Shown here piece after piece: positions 32,665 to 39,471 of a stretch of DNA of 39,471 nucleotides. The translations under genes were made by a program, and so were the position numbers. The first letter of the stretch is position 1. Every line of letters begins with the position of its first letter. The stretch lies in the NCBI GenBank assembly GCA_039975755.1, contig JBDWGM010000046.1:1-39471 (forward strand), written 5' to 3'. The DNA is from JABSSA01 sp039975755. GTDB taxonomy: Bacteria; Pseudomonadota; Alphaproteobacteria; Rhodobacterales; Rhodobacteraceae. Below the pieces are notes generated by a model. That model had not been told where the DNA came from. It searched no databases and saw nothing but the letters and a program-made list of their open reading frames with translations.

Positions 32665-34164
32665 ATGCAAGAACTCACACATTATGTAGATGGCGCACAT
32701 GCCAAAGGTGGCTCTGGACGCTTTGCCGACGTCATGAATCCCGCAACAGGCGAAGTCCAGGCTCAGGTGCCGTTGGCTTCAACGGCCGAAGTTGGGCATG
32801 CCATAGACATCGCAGCCGCTGCGCAACCTGCATGGGCTGCCACAAACCCGCAACGTCGTGCACGCGTGTTGATGAAATTCGTCGATCTGTTGAACCGGGA
32901 TATGGACAAGCTGGCCGAAGCGCTAAGCCGTGAACATGGCAAGACCATTCCTGACGCGCGCGGCGATGTTCAGCGCGGTTTGGAAGTTGTAGAATACTGC
33001 ATCGGTGCGCCCCATCTGTTGAAAGGTGAATACACCGACAGCGCCGGCCCGGGCATTGATATGTATTCGATGCGCCAAGCGTTGGGTGTGACCGCGGGTA
33101 TCACTCCGTTTAACTTCCCGGCTATGATCCCAATGTGGATGTTTGCCCCTGCTATTGCCTGCGGAAACGCGTTTATCCTGAAACCGTCCGAGCGCGATCC
33201 GTCCGTTCCTTTAATGTTGGCTGAACTGCTAGAAGAAGCAGGGTTGCCAAAAGGTATCTTGCAGGTTGTGAACGGCGATAAAGAAGCTGTCGATGCGTTG
33301 CTTCAGCATCCAGTTGTTCAATCCATTGGATTTGTTGGATCAACCCCCATCGCTGAATACATTTACGCCGAGGGCTGCAAGGCCGGAAAGCGGGTGCAAT
33401 GTTTTGGCGGCGCTAAAAACCACATGATCATTATGCCCGACGCCGATATGGATCAGGCGGCGGACGCGCTCATCGGTGCCGGGTATGGTGCTGCAGGCGA
33501 ACGTTGCATGGCGATTTCCGTTGCGGTTCCTGTCGGTGATGAAACGGCTGATCGACTGATTGAAAAATTGGTTCCGCGGATCGAACGGCTAAAGGTCGGC
33601 CCCTACACTGCTGGTGAAGACATGGATTATGGCCCGGTTGTCACCGCAGCGGCAAAAGCCAACATCGAACGCCTCGTACAATCTGGGGTTGATCAGGGCG
33701 CAAAGCTTGTGGTCGACGGACGAGGGTTCAAATTGCAAGGGTATGAAGAAGGATACTTTGTTGGACCCCACCTGTTTGATCACGTGACCAAAGACATGGA
33801 TATCTACACAACCGAGATTTTCGGACCGGTGCTGTCGACAGTGCGTGCCCAAAGCTATGAAGAGGCGCTTGGTCTTGCCATGGATCACGAATATGGCAAC
33901 GGTACCGCCATTTTTACCCGTGATGGGGACGCCGCACGTGATTTTGCCAATCGCATCAATGTCGGCATGGTCGGCATCAACGTCCCGATCCCAGTGCCAT
34001 TGGCGTATCATACATTCGGTGGCTGGAAAAAATCCGTGTTTGGCGACCTGAATCAACACGGCCCAGACAGTTTCAAATTTTACACGCGGACCAAAACAAT
34101 CACGTCGCGTTGGCCGTCGGGAATCAAAGAAGGCGGGGAATTCAACTTTAAGGCGATGGATTAG
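32665..34164 (+). CDS. mmsA: Methylmalonate-semialdehyde dehydrogenase (CoA-acylating)
   Basis: Aldehyde dehydrogenase of 499 residues that converts methylmalonate semialdehyde to propionyl-CoA in valine (and malonate semialdehyde to acetyl-CoA in other) catabolism. The nucleophile is Cys281 in GERCMAISV. The general-base Glu of ordinary ALDHs is replaced by Asn252 in FGGAKNH, the hallmark of the CoA-acylating subfamily. The start at 32665 follows GAGGAGGA; the frame upstream to 32572 lies in the promoter region. It heads the valine-degradation genes on this strand. Confidence 0.95.
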   Translation: MQELTHYVDGAHAKGGSGRFADVMNPATGEVQAQVPLASTAEVGHAIDIAAAAQPAWAATNPQRRARVLMKFVDLLNRDMDKLAEALSREHGKTIPDARGDVQRGLEVVEYCIGAPHLLKGEYTDSAGPGIDMYSMRQALGVTAGITPFNFPAMIPMWMFAPAIACGNAFILKPSERDPSVPLMLAELLEEAGLPKGILQVVNGDKEAVDALLQHPVVQSIGFVGSTPIAEYIYAEGCKAGKRVQCFGGAKNHMIIMPDADMDQAADALIGAGYGAAGERCMAISVAVPVGDETADRLIEKLVPRIERLKVGPYTAGEDMDYGPVVTAAAKANIERLVQSGVDQGAKLVVDGRGFKLQGYEEGYFVGPHLFDHVTKDMDIYTTEIFGPVLSTVRAQSYEEALGLAMDHEYGNGTAIFTRDGDAARDFANRINVGMVGINVPIPVPLAYHTFGGWKKSVFGDLNQHGPDSFKFYTRTKTITSRWPSGIKEGGEFNFKAMD

Positions 34165-34196
34165 ATCCACAACTGCAAGATCACGCCGAATTAGAT

Positions 34197-34228
34197 TGGC
34201 ATGGCAGCAAAAAGTTGCCATGCCATTT
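34197..34228 (+). terminator. Terminator after mmsA
   Basis: TGGCATGGCA and TGCCATGCCA form a perfect 10-bp stem (34197-34206, 34216-34225) around GCAAAAAGT, followed by TTT. It separates mmsA from the downstream genes and covers an ATG at 34201 that is not a real start. Confidence 0.75.
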
Positions 34229-34281
34229 GCACGTCAAGGTTCGCCCTTAATTTTGCACCATTTGGCGATAATAATGTGGGT

Positions 34282-34767
34282 ATGAACTCGATTATTGATC
34301 TTTTCCTCCCCAAAAAGGGCGAGACATTGGCGCACGCTGAGGCTGGCGTGTCGGATATTTCGGGTGCTTCGGACACTTCGAGTGTTTCGGAGCCTTCAGA
34401 TGTTCCGAACGTTCTGTGCAGCACAGACAAACCGCATACACGGTTTCCACATCAACATTCGCGCGCAAGAAGCACATTCAAACCAGACGACGCGGAGTTC
34501 ACGCAGTTTGACCAAAATCAGAAAGAGCGTCAGCAAACGCCTCCGGTCGTCGATGAGGTATCGCGGCCAAATGAGCTGATGGCGCCAAAGGAAACGGAAC
34601 AAGGCATTCCAAGGCCACCTCCTGCGACCATACCCGCGAAACCGCATTCGGTGCCGGTTGATATCTTGCGGAAGGCATTGCCTGATCGTTTCAATGAAAA
34701 AGACCCCGAGTCGGGCTCAAAGAAACCTTCGATTTTCGACGCGTTCGACAAAGACCACGACGACTGA
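34282..34767 (+). CDS. Predicted disordered Pro/Ser/Asp-rich protein
   Basis: Open frame of 161 residues from the ATG at 34282. The sequence is low in hydrophobic residues and rich in Ser, Asp, Pro and Lys, with a repeated SD-SS-V-S-E-PSDV stretch (about 20-45) and a C-terminal KKPSIFDAFDKD segment. It begins MNSIIDLFLPKKGETLAHAE and has no cysteine after the Cys in its middle. I do not recognise it. The ribosome binding site is poor. The minus strand is also open over part of it, so its reality is uncertain. It interrupts the mms operon between terminator and acyl-CoA dehydrogenase. Confidence 0.45.
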   Translation: MNSIIDLFLPKKGETLAHAEAGVSDISGASDTSSVSEPSDVPNVLCSTDKPHTRFPHQHSRARSTFKPDDAEFTQFDQNQKERQQTPPVVDEVSRPNELMAPKETEQGIPRPPPATIPAKPHSVPVDILRKALPDRFNEKDPESGSKKPSIFDAFDKDHDD

Positions 34768-34798
34768 AATCCAGTATATCCCGCTACAGATAGAGGCG

Positions 34799-34824
34799 AC
34801 CGGCACGGTTAAATCCGCGCCGGT
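34799..34824 (+). repeat. Inverted repeat upstream of the acyl-CoA dehydrogenase
   Basis: ACCGGC (34799-34804) and GCCGGT (34819-34824) pair around a 14-base loop. It lies after the ORF at 34282 and has no T-run. A further ATTAA/TTAAT pair precedes the acyl-CoA dehydrogenase start. Role unknown. Confidence 0.3.
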
Positions 34825-34913
34825 ACAACTTGGCATGGTTCGGTTTGCTCTTGAATATTTGCCCATGATCCGTTAATTAAACGCTTGTTCATTAATGGCG
34901 CAGGACACGAACC

Positions 34914-36056
34914 ATGCACTTTGCTTTGAGTGAGGAACAAGACGCCATTTTCAAAATGGCGCACGCGTTTGGTCAGGACAACATCGCTCCGCACGCGCGC
35001 ACGTGGGAAGCAGACGGAACAATCCCCAAAAGCCTATGGCCTGAAATCGGCGCCCTTGGGTTTGGCGGAATGTATGTATCAGAAGAGTCTGGTGGGTCTG
35101 GACTTAGTCGGCTGGATGCCACGCTTGTGTTCGAAGCCTTGTCGATGGCCTGCCCTTCTGTGGCTGCGTTTTTGTCCATCCACAACATGTGCGCCCGCAT
35201 GATCGACAGTTTTGGCAGCGCGGAATTGAAAGCGCGCGAATTGCCAGACATTCTAACAATGAACAAAGTGCTGAGCTATTGCCTAACCGAGCCTGGCTCT
35301 GGGTCAGACGCTGCTGCATTGCGCACCCGCGCCGAACGCACCAACGAGAATTACATCCTGAACGGCACCAAGGCGTTCATTTCAGGTGGCGGCTATTCTG
35401 ATGCCTATGTCGTTATGGTGCGTACCGGAGAAGACGGCCCTCATGGTGTTTCCACGGTTCTTGTCGATGACGGCACCAAGGGACTGAGCTTTGGCGCACA
35501 AGAAGACAAAATGGGATGGCGGTCTCAGCCTACGACACAGGTGCAATTTGATGATTGCGCCGTGTCCTTGGAAAACCGTGTTGGCGACGAAGGCCAAGGG
35601 TTCAAATACGCCATGAATGGATTGGATGGCGGACGCTTGAACATTGCAGCTTGTTCGCTGGGTGCGGCCCAAACTGCGCTGAACGCCACGCTTGATTACA
35701 TGGGTGAACGCAAAGCATTTGGCAAACCCATCGACCAGTTTCAGGGATTGCAATTTCGACTGGCTGATATGGAAATCGAATTGCAGGCGGCCCGCACGTT
35801 CCTGCGACAAGCCGCATGGAAGCTGGACCAAAATGCCCCAGACGCCACTAAGTTCTGTGCAATGGCCAAGAAATTCGTGACAGAGACAGGATCAAAGGTG
35901 GTCGATCAATGCCTGCAGCTGCATGGTGGATACGGTTATCTGGCGGATTACGGAATAGAAAAGCTGGTTCGCGATCTTCGGGTCCACCAGATTTTAGAAG
36001 GCACAAATGAAATTATGCGCGTTATTGTGGCCCGTGAGATGTTGAAAAACAGATGA
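34914..36056 (+). CDS. Acyl-CoA dehydrogenase, probably isobutyryl-CoA dehydrogenase
   Basis: FAD acyl-CoA dehydrogenase of 380 residues with FAD-binding CLTEPGSGSDAAALRT (about 123-138), the FISGGGYSD strand and the catalytic Glu362 in QILEGTNEI. It is placed between mmsA and the hydrolase/mmsB genes, which argues for isobutyryl-CoA dehydrogenase, the first oxidation after valine transamination and decarboxylation (inference from context). The ATG at 34914 has an AGGA site. The TGA overlaps the next ATG (ATGA). Confidence 0.9.
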   Translation: MHFALSEEQDAIFKMAHAFGQDNIAPHARTWEADGTIPKSLWPEIGALGFGGMYVSEESGGSGLSRLDATLVFEALSMACPSVAAFLSIHNMCARMIDSFGSAELKARELPDILTMNKVLSYCLTEPGSGSDAAALRTRAERTNENYILNGTKAFISGGGYSDAYVVMVRTGEDGPHGVSTVLVDDGTKGLSFGAQEDKMGWRSQPTTQVQFDDCAVSLENRVGDEGQGFKYAMNGLDGGRLNIAACSLGAAQTALNATLDYMGERKAFGKPIDQFQGLQFRLADMEIELQAARTFLRQAAWKLDQNAPDATKFCAMAKKFVTETGSKVVDQCLQLHGGYGYLADYGIEKLVRDLRVHQILEGTNEIMRVIVAREMLKNR

Positions 36057-37108
36057 ACGATATTTCCATCCGAAAAGAAGGGCACGCTGGTCGGATCACG
36101 CTGCAGCGCCCCGATGCCCTAAATGCGATCACGCATGAGATGTGTCTGGCCATCGAACAGGCGTTTGATGCGTGGCGCGAAGATGATGAGGTTGCGTTGA
36201 TCCTTCTGGATTCCGAAGGCGAACGCGCCTTTTGTGCCGGTGGTGATATTGCCAAGCTGTATGAAACTGGGCGTGCCGGTGATTTTGGATATGGGCAGAC
36301 ATTTTGGGCGGATGAATACCGTCTAAATCAAAAGATTTTCACCTATCCCAAACCCGTCGTCAGCTTTCTTCAAGGGTTTACGATGGGCGGCGGTGTTGGC
36401 ATCGGATGCCACGGCACTCACCGCATTGTTGGGGACAGCAGCAAGATTTCGATGCCCGAATGTGGGATTGGGCTTGTTCCGGATGTGGGTGGAACCTTGA
36501 TGCTTGCGCTCGCGCCGGGGCGTTTGGGCGAATATCTTGGTTTAACTGGTGCGCGCATGAATGCAGGTGACGCGATCCATATTGGGTTCGCAGACCACTA
36601 CATTCCTGAAACAGATTGGGAAACGGTCAAAACTACCCTGACCGAAACCGGGACAGTGGATACGAGCCTTGACAAATGGAGTCAAAAACCCGTCCCCGGC
36701 CCCATCGCAAATGCGCAGAACGATATCGATGCCTTGTTTAAGGGGCTGACCTTGCACGACATGTTGATCGATTTGAGCATGTCAGACAGCGAATTTGCCA
36801 AGGATTCTTTGGAACAAATGCGCCGCAACGCCCCTTTATCCATGGCTTGCACAGTGGACATCATACGCAGATTGAAAAATCTGGAAAAAACCCTTTCGAT
36901 CGAAAAAGCGCTGGATCTGGAATACCGCTTTACCTTCCGCGCTATGCAGCAAGGTGATTTCCTTGAAGGCATCCGCGCACAGATCATTGACAAAGACCGC
37001 AATCCACAGTGGCAATACCCCGACATGGCCGTGCCAATGATGACCATGTCCCAAATGCTATTTCCACTTAAGGACGCTGCACTGACGTTTAAAAAGGACC
37101 AGACATGA
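36053..37108 (+). CDS. 3-Hydroxyisobutyryl-CoA hydrolase (HIBCH type)
   Basis: Crotonase-fold enzyme of 351 residues. The oxyanion-hole segments are FCAGGDI (60-66) and MGGGVGIG (111-118). The active-site loop is MPECGIGLVPDVGGT with Glu136 and Asp144. The pattern GGDI...VPDVGGT and the length (about 350, against 260 for ordinary enoyl-CoA hydratase) match the HIBCH group. It releases 3-hydroxyisobutyrate from its CoA ester. It overlaps both neighbours by four bases (ATGA). Confidence 0.9.
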   Translation: MNDISIRKEGHAGRITLQRPDALNAITHEMCLAIEQAFDAWREDDEVALILLDSEGERAFCAGGDIAKLYETGRAGDFGYGQTFWADEYRLNQKIFTYPKPVVSFLQGFTMGGGVGIGCHGTHRIVGDSSKISMPECGIGLVPDVGGTLMLALAPGRLGEYLGLTGARMNAGDAIHIGFADHYIPETDWETVKTTLTETGTVDTSLDKWSQKPVPGPIANAQNDIDALFKGLTLHDMLIDLSMSDSEFAKDSLEQMRRNAPLSMACTVDIIRRLKNLEKTLSIEKALDLEYRFTFRAMQQGDFLEGIRAQIIDKDRNPQWQYPDMAVPMMTMSQMLFPLKDAALTFKKDQT

Positions 37109-37977
37109 AAATCGGATTTGTGGGACTTGGAAACATGGGCGCGCCGATGGCCGCCAATCTTGCAGCCGCAGGCCACGATGTGGTTGGATATGACGTAGCA
37201 GGTACCACGGCCCCCGGTGTTCACATGGTCGATTCAATCCAAGCCGCTGTGTCCGAAACGGTCGCCGTCATCACGATGCTGCCAAACGGGCAAATCCTGC
37301 GCAACGTTGCCAATGACGTCATCCCCGCGATGCCAAACGGGGCCGTTTTCATCGATTGTTCAACGGTTGATGTCGAAAGTGCGCGCGCGGTGGCAGATCA
37401 AGCAACCAATGCTGGTCTGTTGGCGGTCGACGCTCCTGTTTCCGGAGGCATAGGTGGTGCGGCGGCTGGCACGTTGACATTCATGGCTGGCGGCAGCGAA
37501 AACGCGTTTTCAGCGGCGTCCCCGTTATTCGACATCATGGGGCAAAAAGCCGTCCATTGCGGTGACGCAGGTGCCGGACAAGCCGCCAAGATTTGCAACA
37601 ACATGATCCTTGGCGTCACCATGATCGCAACTTGCGAAGCCTTTGCACTGGCTGACAAATTGGGGTTGGATCGACAAAAGATGTTCGATGTCGTCAGCAC
37701 CTCATCGGGATACAGCTGGACGATGAACGCCTATTGCCCTGCTCCCGGGGTTGGTCCGCAATCCCCCGCGGACAATGGGTACACGCCTGGATTTGCGGCT
37801 GAATTGATGGTCAAGGATCTCGGGCTTAGCCAACAAGCCGCTGAAGCGGTGGATGCTGATACTCCGATGGGTCAACACGCATTGGCCCTATACCGCGAAT
37901 TCGTAGAAGACGAAGACGGTTTGGGGCGCGATTTTTCCGCGATGCTGCCTCGGTTTGAAAAGCGCGGTCGCGGTTAA
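37105..37977 (+). CDS. mmsB: 3-Hydroxyisobutyrate dehydrogenase
   Basis: NAD enzyme of 290 residues that oxidises 3-hydroxyisobutyrate to methylmalonate semialdehyde, the substrate of MmsA upstream. GFVGLGNMGAPMAANL (4-19) is the NAD-binding loop, DAPVSGGIGGAAAGTL the substrate-binding signature, and Lys162 in GQAAKICNN the catalytic lysine. It overlaps the hydrolase stop as ATGA. A terminator begins inside its last codons. Confidence 0.95.
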   Translation: MKIGFVGLGNMGAPMAANLAAAGHDVVGYDVAGTTAPGVHMVDSIQAAVSETVAVITMLPNGQILRNVANDVIPAMPNGAVFIDCSTVDVESARAVADQATNAGLLAVDAPVSGGIGGAAAGTLTFMAGGSENAFSAASPLFDIMGQKAVHCGDAGAGQAAKICNNMILGVTMIATCEAFALADKLGLDRQKMFDVVSTSSGYSWTMNAYCPAPGVGPQSPADNGYTPGFAAELMVKDLGLSQQAAEAVDADTPMGQHALALYREFVEDEDGLGRDFSAMLPRFEKRGRG

Positions 37978-37992
37978 CTCCACCGCGCTTTC
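37959..37992. terminator. Terminator overlapping the mmsB end
   Basis: AAAGCGCGG (37959-37967) and CCGCGCTTT (37983-37991) form a perfect 9-bp stem. The upstream arm lies in the last mmsB codons and the loop carries the stop codon. It lies between convergent mmsB and uvrA. Confidence 0.7.
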
Positions 37993-38015
37993 GGACATGA
38001 GCCAACCTTCGCGTC

Positions 38016-39471
38016 CTATTCGGCCGCGACACGTGCCGATTTCAACATCGGCTTAAGATACCGACCCGTATGGCTTTCTGCGACGTCTGCAACATCTTCG
38101 GGCGTGCCGGTGGCCACCACCGATCCGCCACCATCACCACCTTCGGGGCCTATATCGATGATCCAATCTGCGGTTTTGACCACATCCAGATTATGTTCGA
38201 TCACAATCACCGAATTGCCCTGCTCGACCAATTCATGCAGCACCTCAAGCAGTTTTCGCACGTCTTCGAAATGCAGACCCGTTGTCGGTTCGTCCAATAT
38301 ATAAAGGGTGCGTCCGGTTGACCGTTTTGACAGCTCTTTGGACAGCTTGACGCGTTGCGCTTCACCGCCAGACAGGGTCGTCGCCTGTTGGCCAACCTTG
38401 ATATACCCAAGGCCAACACGCATCAAAGCATCCATTTTTTCACGAATGGACGGCACCGCGGAAAAGAATTTCTGCGCGTCCTCAACCGTCATCGCCAGAA
38501 CATCCGCAATCGATTGACCTTTGAATTTAATCTCAAGCGTTTCGCGATTATAGCGCGCGCCCTTGCAGGTTTCACATTCCACATACACGTCTGGCAAAAA
38601 GTGCATTTCAATTTTGATGACACCATCACCTTGGCACGCTTCGCACCGCCCACCCTTGACGTTAAAACTGAACCGGCCCGGTTTGTACCCGCGTGCCTTG
38701 GATTCCGGCAGCCCTGCAAACCAATCCCGGATTGGCGTGAAGGCCCCGGTATAGGTCGCCGGATTTGATCTGGGTGTGCGCCCGATGGGACGTTGATCAA
38801 TGTCGATGACCTTATCCAGAAACTCGAGCCCCTTGATCGTTTCACAAGGTGCGGGCGTCTGGCGCGCGCCGTTCAGGCGCATCGATGCCGTTTTGAACAA
38901 TGTTTCGATGGTCAGGGTCGATTTGCCGCCACCTGACACCCCTGTCACGCAGACGAACTTGCCCAGCGGGAAATCAGCAGTGACCTTTTTAAGGTTGTTG
39001 CCTGTGGCCTTAACGACGGTCACGTTCTTGCCTTTGCCCTCGCGGCGAAGTGCCGGAACTGGAATTTCGCGTTTGCCGGACAAGTATTCGCCGGTCACAG
39101 ACCCTTTGTGTTTGGCGACTTTGGCAGGCGTTCCATGTGCGACGACTTCGCCGCCATGGACACCCGCACCCGGACCAATATCAAACACATAGTCAGCTTC
39201 GCGAATGGCTTCTTCGTCATGTTCCACAACGATGACCGTGTTGCCCTGGTCCCGTAGGTTCTTGAGCGTTTCCAGCAGACGAGCGTTGTCCCGTTGGTGC
39301 AGCCCAATGGAAGGTTCGTCCAACACATACAAAACCCCAGTCAGGCCCGAGCCGATCTGCGAGGCCAAACGGATTCTTTGGCTTTCTCCGCCGCTGAGTG
39401 TTCCACTTGAACGTGACAGCGTAAGATATTCTAATCCCACATTATTTAAGAACCCGAGACGTTCGCGAATT
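38016..39471 (-). CDS. uvrA: Excinuclease ABC subunit UvrA, C-terminal half (5' truncated by window)
   Basis: The frame runs from the window end to a stop at 38016, giving about 484 C-terminal residues of UvrA, the damage-recognising ATPase of nucleotide excision repair. Visible parts are the first-domain signature LSGGESQRIRLASQIGSGL and LDEPSIGLHQRD, the second Walker A GVSGGGKSTL, a CxxC...CxxC zinc finger (CEAC and CETC), the second signature LSGGEAQRVKLSKELSKR and LDEPTTGLHFED. GTG at 39440 is not a start; coding continues upstream beyond the window. Confidence 0.97.
   Translation of the reverse strand, partial: IRERLGFLNNVGLEYLTLSRSSGTLSGGESQRIRLASQIGSGLTGVLYVLDEPSIGLHQRDNARLLETLKNLRDQGNTVIVVEHDEEAIREADYVFDIGPGAGVHGGEVVAHGTPAKVAKHKGSVTGEYLSGKREIPVPALRREGKGKNVTVVKATGNNLKKVTADFPLGKFVCVTGVSGGGKSTLTIETLFKTASMRLNGARQTPAPCETIKGLEFLDKVIDIDQRPIGRTPRSNPATYTGAFTPIRDWFAGLPESKARGYKPGRFSFNVKGGRCEACQGDGVIKIEMHFLPDVYVECETCKGARYNRETLEIKFKGQSIADVLAMTVEDAQKFFSAVPSIREKMDALMRVGLGYIKVGQQATTLSGGEAQRVKLSKELSKRSTGRTLYILDEPTTGLHFEDVRKLLEVLHELVEQGNSVIVIEHNLDVVKTADWIIDIGPEGGDGGGSVVATGTPEDVADVAESHTGRYLKPMLKSARVAAE

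Noticed and set aside
33589..34221. Minus-strand ORF of 210 codons over mmsA
   Set aside because: It is a shadow of the aldehyde dehydrogenase frame with no start signals or family features.
34201..34281. Upstream start at 34201 for the disordered-protein ORF
   Set aside because: The ATG lies inside the mmsA terminator hairpin and the added residues have no support.

Overview
The window looks like a chromosomal segment of a marine alphaproteobacterium of the order Rhodobacterales (Roseobacter group) with moderate G+C. Reasons: a DctBD-controlled TRAP transporter, the cysG-DUF2849-cysI-cysH-DUF934-fpr sulfur block, the form II CoxL-type cluster with XdhC and a MoeA-like protein, two tandem gap genes with a small membrane-protein gene between them, and an IF-3 N-terminus typical of this group. 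The genus cannot be fixed from sequence reading alone. Almost everything is housekeeping or catabolic. There is no transposase, integrase, phage gene, CRISPR array, tRNA or rRNA.

Layout. 1-280: 3' end of an unrecognised, A/T-rich gene. 500-6926 (minus): dctB-dctD-dctP-dctQ-dctM, a C4-dicarboxylate-type sensor/regulator plus TRAP uptake system, with tandem palindromes between dctD and dctP that fit DctD sites. 6989-8161: an orphan cytochrome P450. 8235-14402: an Lrp/AsnC regulator divergent from an assimilatory sulfate reduction operon (siroheme synthase, sulfite reductase, APS/PAPS reductase, two DUF proteins, ferredoxin-NADP reductase). 14423-15598: an extremely acidic, repeat-built membrane-anchored protein. 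15798-16346: infC, apparently starting at AUC. 16513-22424 (minus): XdhC-like, MoeA-like and three molybdenum hydroxylase subunits of form II CoxSLM type. 22537-23446: BolA-like, a small unknown protein and the CGFS glutaredoxin GrxD, translationally coupled. 23472-24318 (minus): zapA and an overlapping coiled-coil gene, with a 6S-RNA-like segment upstream. 24572-30549: transketolase, a small membrane protein, a DUF808 protein and two GAPDH paralogues, with shared TAT(C/G)GCTAAC motifs near tkt and both gap genes. 30579-31595 (minus): coaD and a CBS-pair protein. 31654-37977: a LysR regulator divergent from a valine-degradation set (mmsA, isobutyryl-CoA dehydrogenase, 3-hydroxyisobutyryl-CoA hydrolase, mmsB) with a disordered-protein ORF inserted. 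38016-39471 (minus): C-terminal half of uvrA, cut by the window end.

How the genes fit together. Several blocks are self-contained pathways with a regulator next door (dctBD/dctPQM, Lrp/cys, LysR/mms). The molybdenum hydroxylase block carries its own cofactor-insertion helpers. The most unusual items are a DctD whose AAA+ domain lacks the GAFTGA loop and the Walker A lysine, a protein with about 320 consecutive residues free of Lys, Arg and His, the AUC start of infC, two GAPDHs that differ at the NAD-selecting aspartate, and a candidate shared operator linking gap, gap and tkt. No clearly new multi-gene defence or mobile system was found.
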